NCBI RefSeq assembly: GCF_000717595.1
Contig: NZ_JNZO01000006.1
Span: forward strand, 186,001-250,000
Length of the DNA: 64,000 nucleotides
Origin: Streptomyces flavochromogenes
GTDB taxonomy: Bacteria; Actinomycetota; Actinomycetes; Streptomycetales; Streptomycetaceae
Direction: 5' to 3'
Positions 53,797-63,283 of this stretch are shown one piece after another. How positions within the stretch are numbered: the first letter of the stretch is position 1; each line of letters begins with the position of its first letter. The translations under genes were made by a program, and so were the position numbers. The notes under the pieces are model-generated. The model saw only the letters and a list, made by a program, of their open reading frames with translations, made no database searches and was not told the origin of the DNA.

Positions 53797-54798
53797 ATGA
53801 GCAGCAACGGGGAGCATCGCGGGGAGTGGCACGAGGAGCAGCAGGCGGGTGGGCGCCGGGCCGAGGCGTACGGCTCCGACGTCAGGGCCCAGCTCCATCA
53901 CCGGGTCCCGGATCTCGGGGCGCTCGAACTGCTCCTCGCCGTCGCCCGGCACGGGAGCCTCGGCGCCGCCGCCCGCGAGGTGGGCATCACCCAGCCCGCC
54001 GCCAGCAGCCGGATCCGCTCGATGGAGCGGCAGCTCGGCGTGGCCCTGGTGGACCGTTCGCCGCGCGGCTCACGGCTCACCGACGCGGGCGCGCTCGTCA
54101 CCGACTGGGCGCGGCGGATCGTCGAGGCGGCCGAGGCCTTCGACGCGGGCGCCCAGGCGCTGCGCGGGCGCAGGGACTCCCGGCTGCGGGTGGCCGCGTC
54201 GATGACGATCGCCGAGTACCTGCTGCCCGGCTGGCTGATCGCGTTGCGCGCGGAACGCCCCGACACCGCGGTGTCGCTCCAGGCCGGAAACTCGGCGGTC
54301 GTCGCGGAACGGCTCCTCGCGAACGAGGCGGACATGGGTTTCGTGGAGGGCCTCGCGGTGCCGGACGGCCTCGACGGCGTGGTCGTCGCGCACGACCGGC
54401 TCATGATCGTCGCGGCGCCCTCGCACCCGTGGGCCCGCCGCCGGGGTCCGCTGGGCCTGGCGGAGCTGGCGGCGACCCCGCTGGTCCTGCGCGAACGGGG
54501 CTCGGGCACCCGGCAGGTCCTGGACGCGGCGCTCGCGGACCACGGCGGGCTCGCGCGGCCCCTCCTCGAACTCGCCTCCACGACGGCGGTGAAGGCCGCC
54601 GCGGTCAGCGGGGCCGGGCCGGCCGTTCTCAGCGAACTGGCGATCGCCGAGGAACTGGCCTCGCGGCGGCTGGTGGCCATCCCCGTCGAGGGGGTCGAGC
54701 TGCGCCGCGACCTCCGCGCGGTCTGGCCCACCGGCCACCGCCCGACCGGCCCGGCCCGCGACCTGCTCTCCCTGACCCGCGCCCGCCCGGCGGGCTGA
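53797..54798 (+). CDS. LysR-family transcriptional regulator
   Basis: A 333-residue regulator. The helix-turn-helix lies at residues 41-80 (ALELLLAVARHGSLGAAARE, VGITQPAASSRIRSMERQLG) after an unusual 35-residue N-terminal extension (MSSNGEHRGEWHEEQ). The C-terminal ligand domain has VAASMTIAEYLLPGWLIAL and PLVLRERGSGTRQVLD, as in CysB/CbbR-like regulators. A start at a downstream codon is possible given the extension and lack of ribosome site. It is divergent from the TDT transporter and probably controls it. A 35-base repeat array starts in its stop codon. Confidence 0.9.
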   Translation: MSSNGEHRGEWHEEQQAGGRRAEAYGSDVRAQLHHRVPDLGALELLLAVARHGSLGAAAREVGITQPAASSRIRSMERQLGVALVDRSPRGSRLTDAGALVTDWARRIVEAAEAFDAGAQALRGRRDSRLRVAASMTIAEYLLPGWLIALRAERPDTAVSLQAGNSAVVAERLLANEADMGFVEGLAVPDGLDGVVVAHDRLMIVAAPSHPWARRRGPLGLAELAATPLVLRERGSGTRQVLDAALADHGGLARPLLELASTTAVKAAAVSGAGPAVLSELAIAEELASRRLVAIPVEGVELRRDLRAVWPTGHRPTGPARDLLSLTRARPAG

Positions 54799-55037
54799 AC
54801 GGCGGGCACTCGGCGGGCGGGTCGGAGGGCTGAACGGCGGGCACTCGACGGGCGGGTCGGTGGCCTGATCGGCGGGCCTTTCGTCGGCCGCTCGGAGGCC
54901 TGATCGGCGGGCCTTTCGTCGGGCCCTCGGTGGCCGCCGGGCCTTTCGTCGGGCCCTCGACGGACTGATCTGCAGGCCCTTCGTCTCGCCTCTCGGCGGA
55001 CTGATCGTCGGGCCTCTCGGTCGGGCCCGTCGGCGGA
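54795..55037. repeat. 35-bp degenerate tandem repeat array (about seven units)
   Basis: Units begin CTGA(A/T)CGGCGGGC and recur at 54795, 54830, 54865 and 54900 with exact 35-base spacing, then at 54935 (shortened to 30), 54965 (36) and 55001 (37). Shared inner sequence is GGGCCTTTCGTCGG with CTCGG before the next unit. The array fills the space between the LysR stop and the stop of the convergent amidohydrolase gene. Units touch each other without spacers, so it is not a CRISPR. Confidence 0.9.
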
Positions 55038-55055
55038 CCGAACGGCAGGTGTGGC

Positions 55056-56684
55056 TCAGACCCCCGCCGCCCGGTGGGTGATCCGTCCGTCCAGGACCGT
55101 CAGCAGGACCGGCAGGTCCGGCAGGTCCTTCGCCGGTGTGGTGAGCGGGTTGTTCCCGAAGGCGGTCAGGTCGGCGCGGAAGCCCGGCGCGAGACGGCCC
55201 GCCTCGTGTTCCTCGCCCGCCGCGTACGCCGCCGCCGTCGTCATGCCCCGCAGCGCCTCCAGCGCCGTCAGCGCCTGCTCGGGGCCGTGCGGCGCCTGCC
55301 CGAGGTCGCGGCTCGGGCGACGGTGCCGTGCGCCGGCCATCACGCCGAGCGGCGGGAACGGCGCGATCGGCCAGTCGGAGCCGAGGACCACGGTGGCCCC
55401 GGAGTCCGCCAGGTCGCGGCAGCGCCACGCGCGCGAGGCGCGCTCCTCGCCCAGGCGGCGCGACCAGTTGTCGGTGTGGTCGGCCCGGGTGAAGTCGCAG
55501 CAGTGCGTGGGCTGCATGGAGGCGAGCACGCCCAGCTCCGCGAAGCGGCGCAGCGTGTCGTCGGGGACCGTCTCGATGTGCTCGACCCGGTGCCGGACCT
55601 CGCTCCCGCCGCCCGCGCGCGCCTTCTGGACCGCGTCGAGCACGTGCCGCACGGCCGCGTCGCCGATGGCGTGCGTCGCGGTCGCGATCCCGGCCCGGTG
55701 CAGTTCCCCGATGATGTGGGTGTACGCGTCCGGGTCCGGCCAGAACGCGTGCGTGGACTCGCCGTGGCAGTCGGGTCGCTCCAGCCACGCGGTGCCGTTG
55801 TCGATGGTCCCGTCCATGAAGAGCTTCACGCCCGCGACCTGCCACAGGGCGCCGCCCGTGCCCTGCCGCGCGATGAGGTCCCGTACGCCGTCCGCGTCCG
55901 TGCCGGGCTGGCACCAGGGCGCCACCCGGAGCCGCAGCGCCAGCTCACCGGCCGCGTCGAGCTCCCCGTACAGTGCGAGGCTCTCGCCGTTCGCGTCCAT
56001 GGCGTGACCGCCGGTGAGTCCGGCCGCCGCCATGGACCGCAGCGCCGTCGCGAGCCGCTCCCGGCTCTCCTCGGGCGTCGGGCGCGGGGCGACCCGCTCG
56101 ACGAGTTCGCAGGCGGCGTCCTCCTGGAGGAGTCCGGTCGGGCGCCCGTCGGCGTCGCAGACGACCTCGGCGGAGGCCTGGTCGAAGGTGCGGGGCCCGT
56201 CGACCCCGGTGAGTTCGAGCGCGCGCCGGCTGGCCAGCGCCGAGTGGGCGTCGAAGAGCAGCAGGAACGCCGGGATCCCGTCGAGGACCGGGTCGAAGGG
56301 GGCGATGCCGACGGGGCGGTCGCCGAAGACGTTGGGATCGAGTCCCCAGCCGAAGAGCCAGTCGCCCCGGCCGAGGTCGCGGACCTCGCGGGCGAGGGCC
56401 TCGCGCACGTCGTCGAGGTCCGCGCAGTACGACAGGTCGAGGCCGTGGGTGAGTTCGGCGCCGGACACCGGGTGCAGGTGCCCGTCGACGAGGCCGGGGG
56501 TGACGACGGCGCCCTTCAGGTCCACGACGGTGGTGGCGGGCCCGGCGAGCGCGCGGATCTCGCGGTCGTCGCCCAGCGCGGCGATCCGGCCGTCGTCGGA
56601 GACGGCGAGTGCGGTCTCGGGCAGGAACGCCCCCGTGCCGGGGTCGAGCAGACGGGCGGAGAGCAGGACGAGTCGGGTGCGCAC
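55056..56684 (-). CDS. YtcJ-like metal-dependent amidohydrolase
   Basis: A 542-residue amidohydrolase of the Amidohydro_3 family. Zinc motifs are TPGLVDGHLHPVSGAELTHG near residue 65, the lysine-bearing AGVKLFMDGTIDNGTAWLER, HAIGDAAVRHVLDAVQKA, HRVEHIETVPDD and GSDWPIAPFPPLGVMAGARH. Such enzymes hydrolyse N-substituted formamides or related amides; the substrate here is unknown. It starts at GTG. The TetR gene precedes it by about 100 bases in the same direction, and the 35-base repeat array lies at its 3' end. Confidence 0.9.
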   Translation of the reverse strand: MRTRLVLLSARLLDPGTGAFLPETALAVSDDGRIAALGDDREIRALAGPATTVVDLKGAVVTPGLVDGHLHPVSGAELTHGLDLSYCADLDDVREALAREVRDLGRGDWLFGWGLDPNVFGDRPVGIAPFDPVLDGIPAFLLLFDAHSALASRRALELTGVDGPRTFDQASAEVVCDADGRPTGLLQEDAACELVERVAPRPTPEESRERLATALRSMAAAGLTGGHAMDANGESLALYGELDAAGELALRLRVAPWCQPGTDADGVRDLIARQGTGGALWQVAGVKLFMDGTIDNGTAWLERPDCHGESTHAFWPDPDAYTHIIGELHRAGIATATHAIGDAAVRHVLDAVQKARAGGGSEVRHRVEHIETVPDDTLRRFAELGVLASMQPTHCCDFTRADHTDNWSRRLGEERASRAWRCRDLADSGATVVLGSDWPIAPFPPLGVMAGARHRRPSRDLGQAPHGPEQALTALEALRGMTTAAAYAAGEEHEAGRLAPGFRADLTAFGNNPLTTPAKDLPDLPVLLTVLDGRITHRAAGV

Positions 56685-56786
56685 GGGTGGCTCCAGGGCT
56701 CCAGGAAGGGACGGGTGCGGAGGCCCGCGGGTGGCCTCGGCGAGGGGGTGGGTCAGGTGGCCCGCGGTGGCCTGGGTGAAGGGCGG

Positions 56787-57437
56787 TCAGGCGGGCTCGG
56801 CCGGCGGCGGTACGTCGGTCAGCGCGCCGTGCGGCAGTCCGAGTTCGCGTTCCGCCGTGGTCAGGGCCATCCGGGTCACGGCCTCCGGCCGGTCGGTCCG
56901 GTCGGAGTTGGCGTGGGCGCCGAGGCCGTCGAGCACCACCAGGATCTGGATGGCGGTGGCGCGCGGGTCGTCCGTGCGGAACTCGCCGCGTGCGACGCCC
57001 TCGTGGATGAGCTGTTCCAGGCGGTCGTCGGAGGCGAGCTCCTGTTCGGTGACCCGGTCGCGCAACACGGGCCGGTAGCGGCTGAGGTGCCGGGCGTTGA
57101 TCCAGAGGCGGCTGATGTCGTCGTACGCCTCGCCCGCCGAGAGGGCGAAGTAGCGGGCGAGCCACTGCGTGGGGGTCCCGTGCGGGCGCTCCGCGGGCAG
57201 CAGCGCGTCGAGCTCGCCGGTGGCGGCCACGCTGAACGCCTCGCCCACCAGGTCCTCCGCCGAGGGGAAGTAGTGGCTGATCAGACCGGGTCGTACGGCG
57301 AGCTCCTCGGCGATCCGCCGCAGGGTGACGCACTCGAGCCCCTCGGTCAGGGCCACGCGTGCGGCGGTCTCCACGATCTCCGCCCGCCGGGCTTCGGGTG
57401 TTTTCCGAACTCTCTTGCGCTGGACGCTTGACGACAT
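56787..57437 (-). CDS. TetR/AcrR-family regulator
   Basis: A 216-residue repressor. The N-terminal helix-turn-helix is RRAEIVETAARVALTEGLEC with TLRRIAEELAVRPGLISHYF; the ligand domain begins PSAEDLVGEAFSVAATGELD and contains RLWINARHLSRYRPVLRDRV. The pattern resembles BetI-like regulators. I chose the ATG at 57437 (MSSSVQRKR). It has no clear ribosome site. It is divergent from the NCS1 permease/C45 peptidase pair by 69 bases and lies upstream of the amidohydrolase, so it may control both sides. Confidence 0.9.
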   Translation of the reverse strand: MSSSVQRKRVRKTPEARRAEIVETAARVALTEGLECVTLRRIAEELAVRPGLISHYFPSAEDLVGEAFSVAATGELDALLPAERPHGTPTQWLARYFALSAGEAYDDISRLWINARHLSRYRPVLRDRVTEQELASDDRLEQLIHEGVARGEFRTDDPRATAIQILVVLDGLGAHANSDRTDRPEAVTRMALTTAERELGLPHGALTDVPPPAEPA

Positions 57438-57506
57438 AACCGTGATGCTATTGAGTGTGCGACCAATAAGCAACCAGGTGGGCACCACACGCATCCGGAG
57501 GGCCGC

Positions 57507-58961
57507 ATGGCTTCCACGATCCCCGACCCGCTCCCCGGCCCTCAGGGCGCGCAGGCCGCCTTGCAGGACACCGATCGGCCGGGCCGTATCGAGGCGCACG
57601 GCATCGACCACATCCCCGAGTCCGAGCGCCACGGCCACCCCCGTGAGCTCTTCTCCGTATGGGCGGCGGCGAACGTCAACTACCTCAGCCTGGTCATCGG
57701 CGGAGCCCTCGTCCTGATGGGCCTGAACCTCTGGCAGGCCGTCGCCGTGACCGTCGTGGGCAACCTTTTCTGGCTGCTCCCCGGCCTCCTCGCCACCTCG
57801 GGACCGGCCGCCGGCGCGCCCAGCGAGGTGATCACCCGGGCCGTCTACGGCGTCCTCGGCAACCGCGTGAACAACGCGGTCGGCGGCTGGCTGGTCTCCG
57901 TCTGCTACTTCGCGCTCAACCTGGCCGCCGCGGCCACCGCCGCCTTCGCGCTCGTCGAGAAGGCGGGCATCACGGCCGACACCCCCGTCAAGGTGGCCGT
58001 CATCGTGGTCATCGCCGCGCTCACGCTGATCATCAGCGTTTACGGGCACGGCCTGATCATCAGGCTGTACCTGCCGATCACCCTGGTCCTCGCCGGGGCC
58101 TTCACCGTCGTCGCGTTCGCCGTCCTGCGGCACGCCGACTTCTCGTACGCCCCCGCCGAGCAGCCCGGCGGAGTCGAACTCTGGGCCCTGCTCCTCGCCG
58201 GCACCACGATGATCGCCTCGGGCCCGCTCTCGTACACCACGAGCGCCGACTTCTCCCGCTACCTGCCCCGCACCGCCTCGAAGAAGGCGATCATCGGCTG
58301 GAACGCGCTCGGGGCCTTCCTGCCCAGCGTCGTCGTCTGCTCGCTCGGCGCCTTCGCCGCCACCGCCGTCGACATGACCGACCCGCAGACCGCGCTCCAG
58401 GAGCTCCTGCCCGGCTGGTTCGTCCCGGTCTTCCTGCTCGCCCTGGTCCTCGGCACCATCTCCATCAACGCCCTGACCGCGTACAGCGCCGGACTCGCGC
58501 TCCAGGCCGTCGGCCTCCGCGTCCGGCGATCCGTCAGCGTCCTCTTCGACGGGGCCGTCGCCGTCGCCCTCACCCTCTACGGGCTGCTCGTCTCCAACTT
58601 CCTCGACACCGTCAGCAACGCCCTCCAGGTGATCACCGTCCTGATCGGCCCCCTGATGGCGGTCTACGCCACCGACGTCCTGCTCCGCCGCTGCCGCTAC
58701 GACGGCCTCGCGCTCTCGGACGAGACCCCCGGCAGCCCCTTCTGGTACACCGCCGGCGTCAACCCGGCCGGTGCCCTCGCGCTCGTCGTCGGCGTCACCG
58801 CGGCGGCCCTCTGCGTCAACACCCTCTACACGGGCCCGATCGCCGCCGCCCTCGGCGGCGTCGACCTCTCCCTCCCCGTCGGCATGGTCGTCGCCGCCGC
58901 GCTCTACGCCCTCCTGATGCGCAAGGACCGCACCCTGCTCGCCGCCCGGGCGGAGGCGTGA
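57507..58961 (+). CDS. NCS1-family nucleobase/cation permease
   Basis: A 484-residue transporter with 12 spans. The cytosine/purine permease family shows as HPRELFSVWAAANVNYLSLV at the first span, SPSEV-like APSEVITRAVYGVLGNR, the SADFSRYLPRTASKKAIIGW motif and NALTAYSAGLALQAVGLRVR. It imports nucleobases, hydantoins, or similar nitrogen compounds with protons or sodium. The ATG has a GGAGGGC site. It overlaps the C45 peptidase gene by four bases (GTGA). Confidence 0.9.
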   Translation: MASTIPDPLPGPQGAQAALQDTDRPGRIEAHGIDHIPESERHGHPRELFSVWAAANVNYLSLVIGGALVLMGLNLWQAVAVTVVGNLFWLLPGLLATSGPAAGAPSEVITRAVYGVLGNRVNNAVGGWLVSVCYFALNLAAAATAAFALVEKAGITADTPVKVAVIVVIAALTLIISVYGHGLIIRLYLPITLVLAGAFTVVAFAVLRHADFSYAPAEQPGGVELWALLLAGTTMIASGPLSYTTSADFSRYLPRTASKKAIIGWNALGAFLPSVVVCSLGAFAATAVDMTDPQTALQELLPGWFVPVFLLALVLGTISINALTAYSAGLALQAVGLRVRRSVSVLFDGAVAVALTLYGLLVSNFLDTVSNALQVITVLIGPLMAVYATDVLLRRCRYDGLALSDETPGSPFWYTAGVNPAGALALVVGVTAAALCVNTLYTGPIAAALGGVDLSLPVGMVVAAALYALLMRKDRTLLAARAEA

Positions 58962-60076
58962 GCAGCCCCCGCCGTTCGACCCTCCGGATCACCGGGGACA
59001 CGCCCCGCCGGCGCGGAGAGGACCGCGGCCGGCAGGCACGCGCCGGCATCACGCGCGCGTGGCAGGTGTACGAGGAGCTCTTCGCGACCGTCGCCGCCGG
59101 AAACGCCCGTTCGCTCGACGTACCCGCCCTCGCCCTCCGCACCGTCCGGGCGGCCCGGGCCTGGGCGCCGGAGCTCGTCGCGGAGATGGAGGGAGTCGCC
59201 GAGGGCGCCGGAGTGCCGTTCTGGACGATCGCCGCGCTCAACGCCCGCACCGAGATCCTCGCCGAGGCCGGCGCGCCCCGCGCGGGCGAGTGCTCGACTC
59301 TCGTCCGCGGCGGCCCCCGGACCACCGGCGGTCAGTGCTGGGACTGGCACCGGGAACTCGCCGACGCCTGGCACCTCCAGACCGTGGCCGGGGACGCCCA
59401 GGGCTTCGCCGGGATCACCGAGCACGGCATCCTCGCGAAGATCGGCGTCAACGAAGCCGGTGTGGGCGTGCTCTTCAACATCCTCGGCCACGCGGACGAC
59501 GCCGCGACCGGCGTGCCCGTCCATCTGGTCGCCCGTCAGGTGCTCGGCACCGCCGGATCGTTCGCCGAGGCGGTCGGCATGCTGACCGGCGCCCCCGTCT
59601 CGGCCTCCACGGTCATCACCGTGGTGACCGGGGACCGGGCCGCGTCCGTGGAACTCGCCCCGGCCGGCTCGGCCGTGGTCGCCCCGGACGACCGGGGCTG
59701 GCTGGTGCGCACCAACCACTTCCTCGCCCCGGCCCTGGCCGCGGGGGAACTGCGCGGCCGCCGGGAGCCGGAGACGTACGACCGCCACCGGCTCCTCACG
59801 GCACGCGTGCTCACGCACGACGGCGGCCGCGGCACCGACGCGTCCGACGCCGTTGCGCTCGGCCCGGACACGCTCGTCCGCCTCCTCACCGCCCATCGGG
59901 ACGACGGTGCCGAGGTGTGCTGCCACGCCCCGGCCGAAGGCAGCCTCGGCAGCCGGTGGGCGACCCTCGCCACCGTGGCCGTCGACCCGGCCGAGCGGTG
60001 CCTGACGGTGCACGACGGAGGCCCCTGCTCGGCGGGACCGGAGACCTGGACCGCGCTGACCGCGCCCCGGCGCTGA
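58958..60076 (+). CDS. C45-family peptidase/acyltransferase-like Ntn hydrolase
   Basis: A 372-residue protein related to acyl-CoA:6-aminopenicillanate acyltransferase and other C45 amidohydrolases. Such enzymes cut themselves before a Cys that becomes the N-terminal nucleophile; the candidate is Cys112 in APRAGECSTLVRGGPR. Following motifs are GGQCWDWHRELADAWHL, GVNEAGVGVLFNILG and the late GSRWATLATVAVDPAERCLT. It starts at GTG overlapping the NCS1 stop, so it is translated with the permease and may deacylate the imported compound. The substrate is unknown. Confidence 0.87.
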   Translation: MSSPRRSTLRITGDTPRRRGEDRGRQARAGITRAWQVYEELFATVAAGNARSLDVPALALRTVRAARAWAPELVAEMEGVAEGAGVPFWTIAALNARTEILAEAGAPRAGECSTLVRGGPRTTGGQCWDWHRELADAWHLQTVAGDAQGFAGITEHGILAKIGVNEAGVGVLFNILGHADDAATGVPVHLVARQVLGTAGSFAEAVGMLTGAPVSASTVITVVTGDRAASVELAPAGSAVVAPDDRGWLVRTNHFLAPALAAGELRGRREPETYDRHRLLTARVLTHDGGRGTDASDAVALGPDTLVRLLTAHRDDGAEVCCHAPAEGSLGSRWATLATVAVDPAERCLTVHDGGPCSAGPETWTALTAPRR

Positions 60077-60088
60077 GGCGGGGCGCCC

Positions 60089-60109
60089 CGCCACCGGGAA
60101 CCGGTGGCG
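60089..60109. terminator. Convergent terminator hairpin
   Basis: A perfect 9-bp stem (CGCCACCGG and CCGGTGGCG) with a GAA loop lies in the 44-base gap between the C45 peptidase and gamma-glutamyl hydrolase genes. Confidence 0.8.
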
Positions 60110-60120
60110 CGCGGGGACCT

Positions 60121-60810
60121 TCAGCCCCGGCGTGCTCCCGCCGCCTCGACCAGGCCCCGCATCACCCGCAGGTCCTCGCCCATCTCCGGATGCCACTGGA
60201 CCCCCAGGGCCCAGGCCGGGTCGGCCAGCTCGACCGCCTCCACCGTGCCGTCCTCCGCGTGGGCGGAGACAGCGAGCCCCGCGCCCAGCCGGTCCACGGC
60301 CTGGTGGTGGTAGGTCGGCACCTCGGTGAGCTCGGGCACGAGGGAGGCGTACCGGCTCCCCGGCACCGGCTTCACCGCGTGCCGGCCGATCACCCCGACC
60401 GCCTCGACGTGCCCGTCCAGGTGCTGGATCAGGGTCCCGCCCCGGGCCACGTTCAGGAGCTGCATGCCCCGGCAGATGCCGAGCAGCGGGGTCCCCGAGG
60501 CGATGGCCGCGTCGATCAGGGCCAGCTCCCAGCCGTCCCGCTCCCGGGCCGGCGGGCCGCTGCGGGAGTCGGGCTCGGCCCCGTACCGTACGGGCTCCAC
60601 GTCCGCCCCGCCGGCGATCACCAGTCCGTCGAGCCGGGCCACGACCGCCGCGGCGGCCTCCGGCGCGTCCGGCGGCAGCATCACCGCGATCCCCCCGCTC
60701 TCCTGGACGAGCCGGGGGTACGGCGCGGGGAGCAGCGCGGCCCGCATGTCCCACACGCCCCAGCGGGCCTGGTCCAGATAGGTGGTCACGCCGATGAGCG
60801 GCTTGGACAC
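60121..60810 (-). CDS. Gamma-glutamyl-gamma-aminobutyrate hydrolase-like (PuuD) class I amidotransferase
   Basis: A 229-residue class I glutamine amidotransferase-fold enzyme. The nucleophile Cys113 lies in PLLGICRGMQLLNVARGGTL; the dyad His and Glu are in WALGVQWHPEMGEDL. GLVIAGGADVEPVRYG and TYHHQAVDRL are also typical. Related PuuD cleaves the gamma-glutamyl bond of GABA or amine conjugates. The GTG start has a GGAGG site. It follows the ethanolamine-type permease gene by 83 bases in the same direction and fits a pathway started by the glutamine-synthetase-like enzyme at the window end. Confidence 0.9.
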   Translation of the reverse strand: MSKPLIGVTTYLDQARWGVWDMRAALLPAPYPRLVQESGGIAVMLPPDAPEAAAAVVARLDGLVIAGGADVEPVRYGAEPDSRSGPPARERDGWELALIDAAIASGTPLLGICRGMQLLNVARGGTLIQHLDGHVEAVGVIGRHAVKPVPGSRYASLVPELTEVPTYHHQAVDRLGAGLAVSAHAEDGTVEAVELADPAWALGVQWHPEMGEDLRVMRGLVEAAGARRG

Positions 60811-60893
60811 GGAACGTCCTCCGGGAGAGCGGTGTACGGGAGCGGGTGAACGGGACGGGGGTGCGGGGAGTGTGGGGGACCGGGTGCGGACGG

Positions 60894-62348
<1,455 letters not shown>

Positions 62349-62465
62349 GGCAGCGTCAGCTCCCCGCAACAGGCCCAATGGATTGGAGCCATACCTTTGC
62401 GGTGCTGACGGGAGAGCGCAACCCCCGTGCGTTACTTTCGGGTTACGTACCCGGGGACGCCCGTC

Positions 62466-63194
62466 TCATGTCAGGAACCCCCGCAGCAGCGCCGCCGTCC
62501 CGGAGCAGTGCTCCCGCATCACCTCGCGCGCCGCGTCCGCGTCCCCGTCCAGGACCGCCTCCACCAGGGCGGTGTGCTGGTGCTGGGAGTGCTCCAGGTT
62601 GCGCACGAGCAGCGGGATGCAGTCGAGCAGGTCGTTCACGGTCGCCCGGACGGCGGCGTACTGCGCGGTGAGCGACGGCGAGCCGGAGAGCTCGGCCAGG
62701 GTGAGGTGGAGCAGGGTGTCCTGACGGCGGTAGTCGGCCAGCGGGGCGTCATGGGTGGCCGCCACGGCCGTCCGCAGCCGCTCGGCGCCCGCCGCGTCGA
62801 GACCGTGGGCCGCACAGAGCCCGGCGGCCCCGACCTCCAGGACCTCCCGGAAGCGCAGGGTGTCCTCCATGTCGACGGTGGCGATCCGGCGGCGCAGCTC
62901 GTCCTCGTCGGCGGTCTGGACGCGGGGGAGTACGAACGTTCCGCCGTAGCGGCCGCGCCGGCTCTCCACGAGGCCCTGTTCCTGGAGGACCTTGAGGACC
63001 TCGCGCAGGGTCACCCGGCTGATCCCCATCCGGTCGGCCAGCTCCCGCTCGGCGGGCAGCCGCTCCCCGTCGGGCACGAGTCCGAGCCGTACGACCTGGA
63101 GGATCTGCTCCAGGGCCTCCTCGAAGCCGTTGCCCGCCCGGACCGGCCGCAGCACGGGCGTCAGCCGGTCCGCCGATTCACTCGTACTGGCCAC
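62466..63194 (-). CDS. GntR/FadR-family transcriptional regulator
   Basis: A 242-residue regulator. The winged helix is LPAERELADRMGISRVTLRE followed by LKVLQEQGLVESRRGRYGGT; the C-terminal FCD domain has a His/Asp-rich metal pocket (TLRFREVLEVGAAGLCAAHG, QDTLLHLTLAELSGS, EHSQHQHTALVEAVLDGD). It starts at GTG 63194. It is divergent from the glutamine-synthetase-like gene by 89 bases and precedes the permease gene, the ideal place to control both. I recall that the S. coelicolor homologue lies beside glnA4. Confidence 0.9.
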   Translation of the reverse strand: MASTSESADRLTPVLRPVRAGNGFEEALEQILQVVRLGLVPDGERLPAERELADRMGISRVTLREVLKVLQEQGLVESRRGRYGGTFVLPRVQTADEDELRRRIATVDMEDTLRFREVLEVGAAGLCAAHGLDAAGAERLRTAVAATHDAPLADYRRQDTLLHLTLAELSGSPSLTAQYAAVRATVNDLLDCIPLLVRNLEHSQHQHTALVEAVLDGDADAAREVMREHCSGTAALLRGFLT

Positions 63195-63283
63195 GTTGTC
63201 GATTCCCTCTCGTCAGCACTTCCCAAGCAATGGTCTTCCGCAATACCTTATGGCTTCCGGCAGGCCGAAGGAGGAGCAATCCC
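63195..63283. promoter_or_regulatory. Divergent promoter region of GntR and glutamine-synthetase-like genes
   Basis: This 89-base gap must hold both promoters and any operator. It is AT-richer than its surroundings around 63225-63255 and contains GGTCTTCCGCAATACC (63233-63248), a weak GGT...ACC inverted pair that could be a GntR site. The AAGGAGG ribosome site of the rightward gene is at 63268-63274. Confidence 0.4.

Noticed and set aside
54795..55037. CRISPR array
   Set aside because: The repeats are adjacent without spacers, are degenerate, and no cas gene is present.
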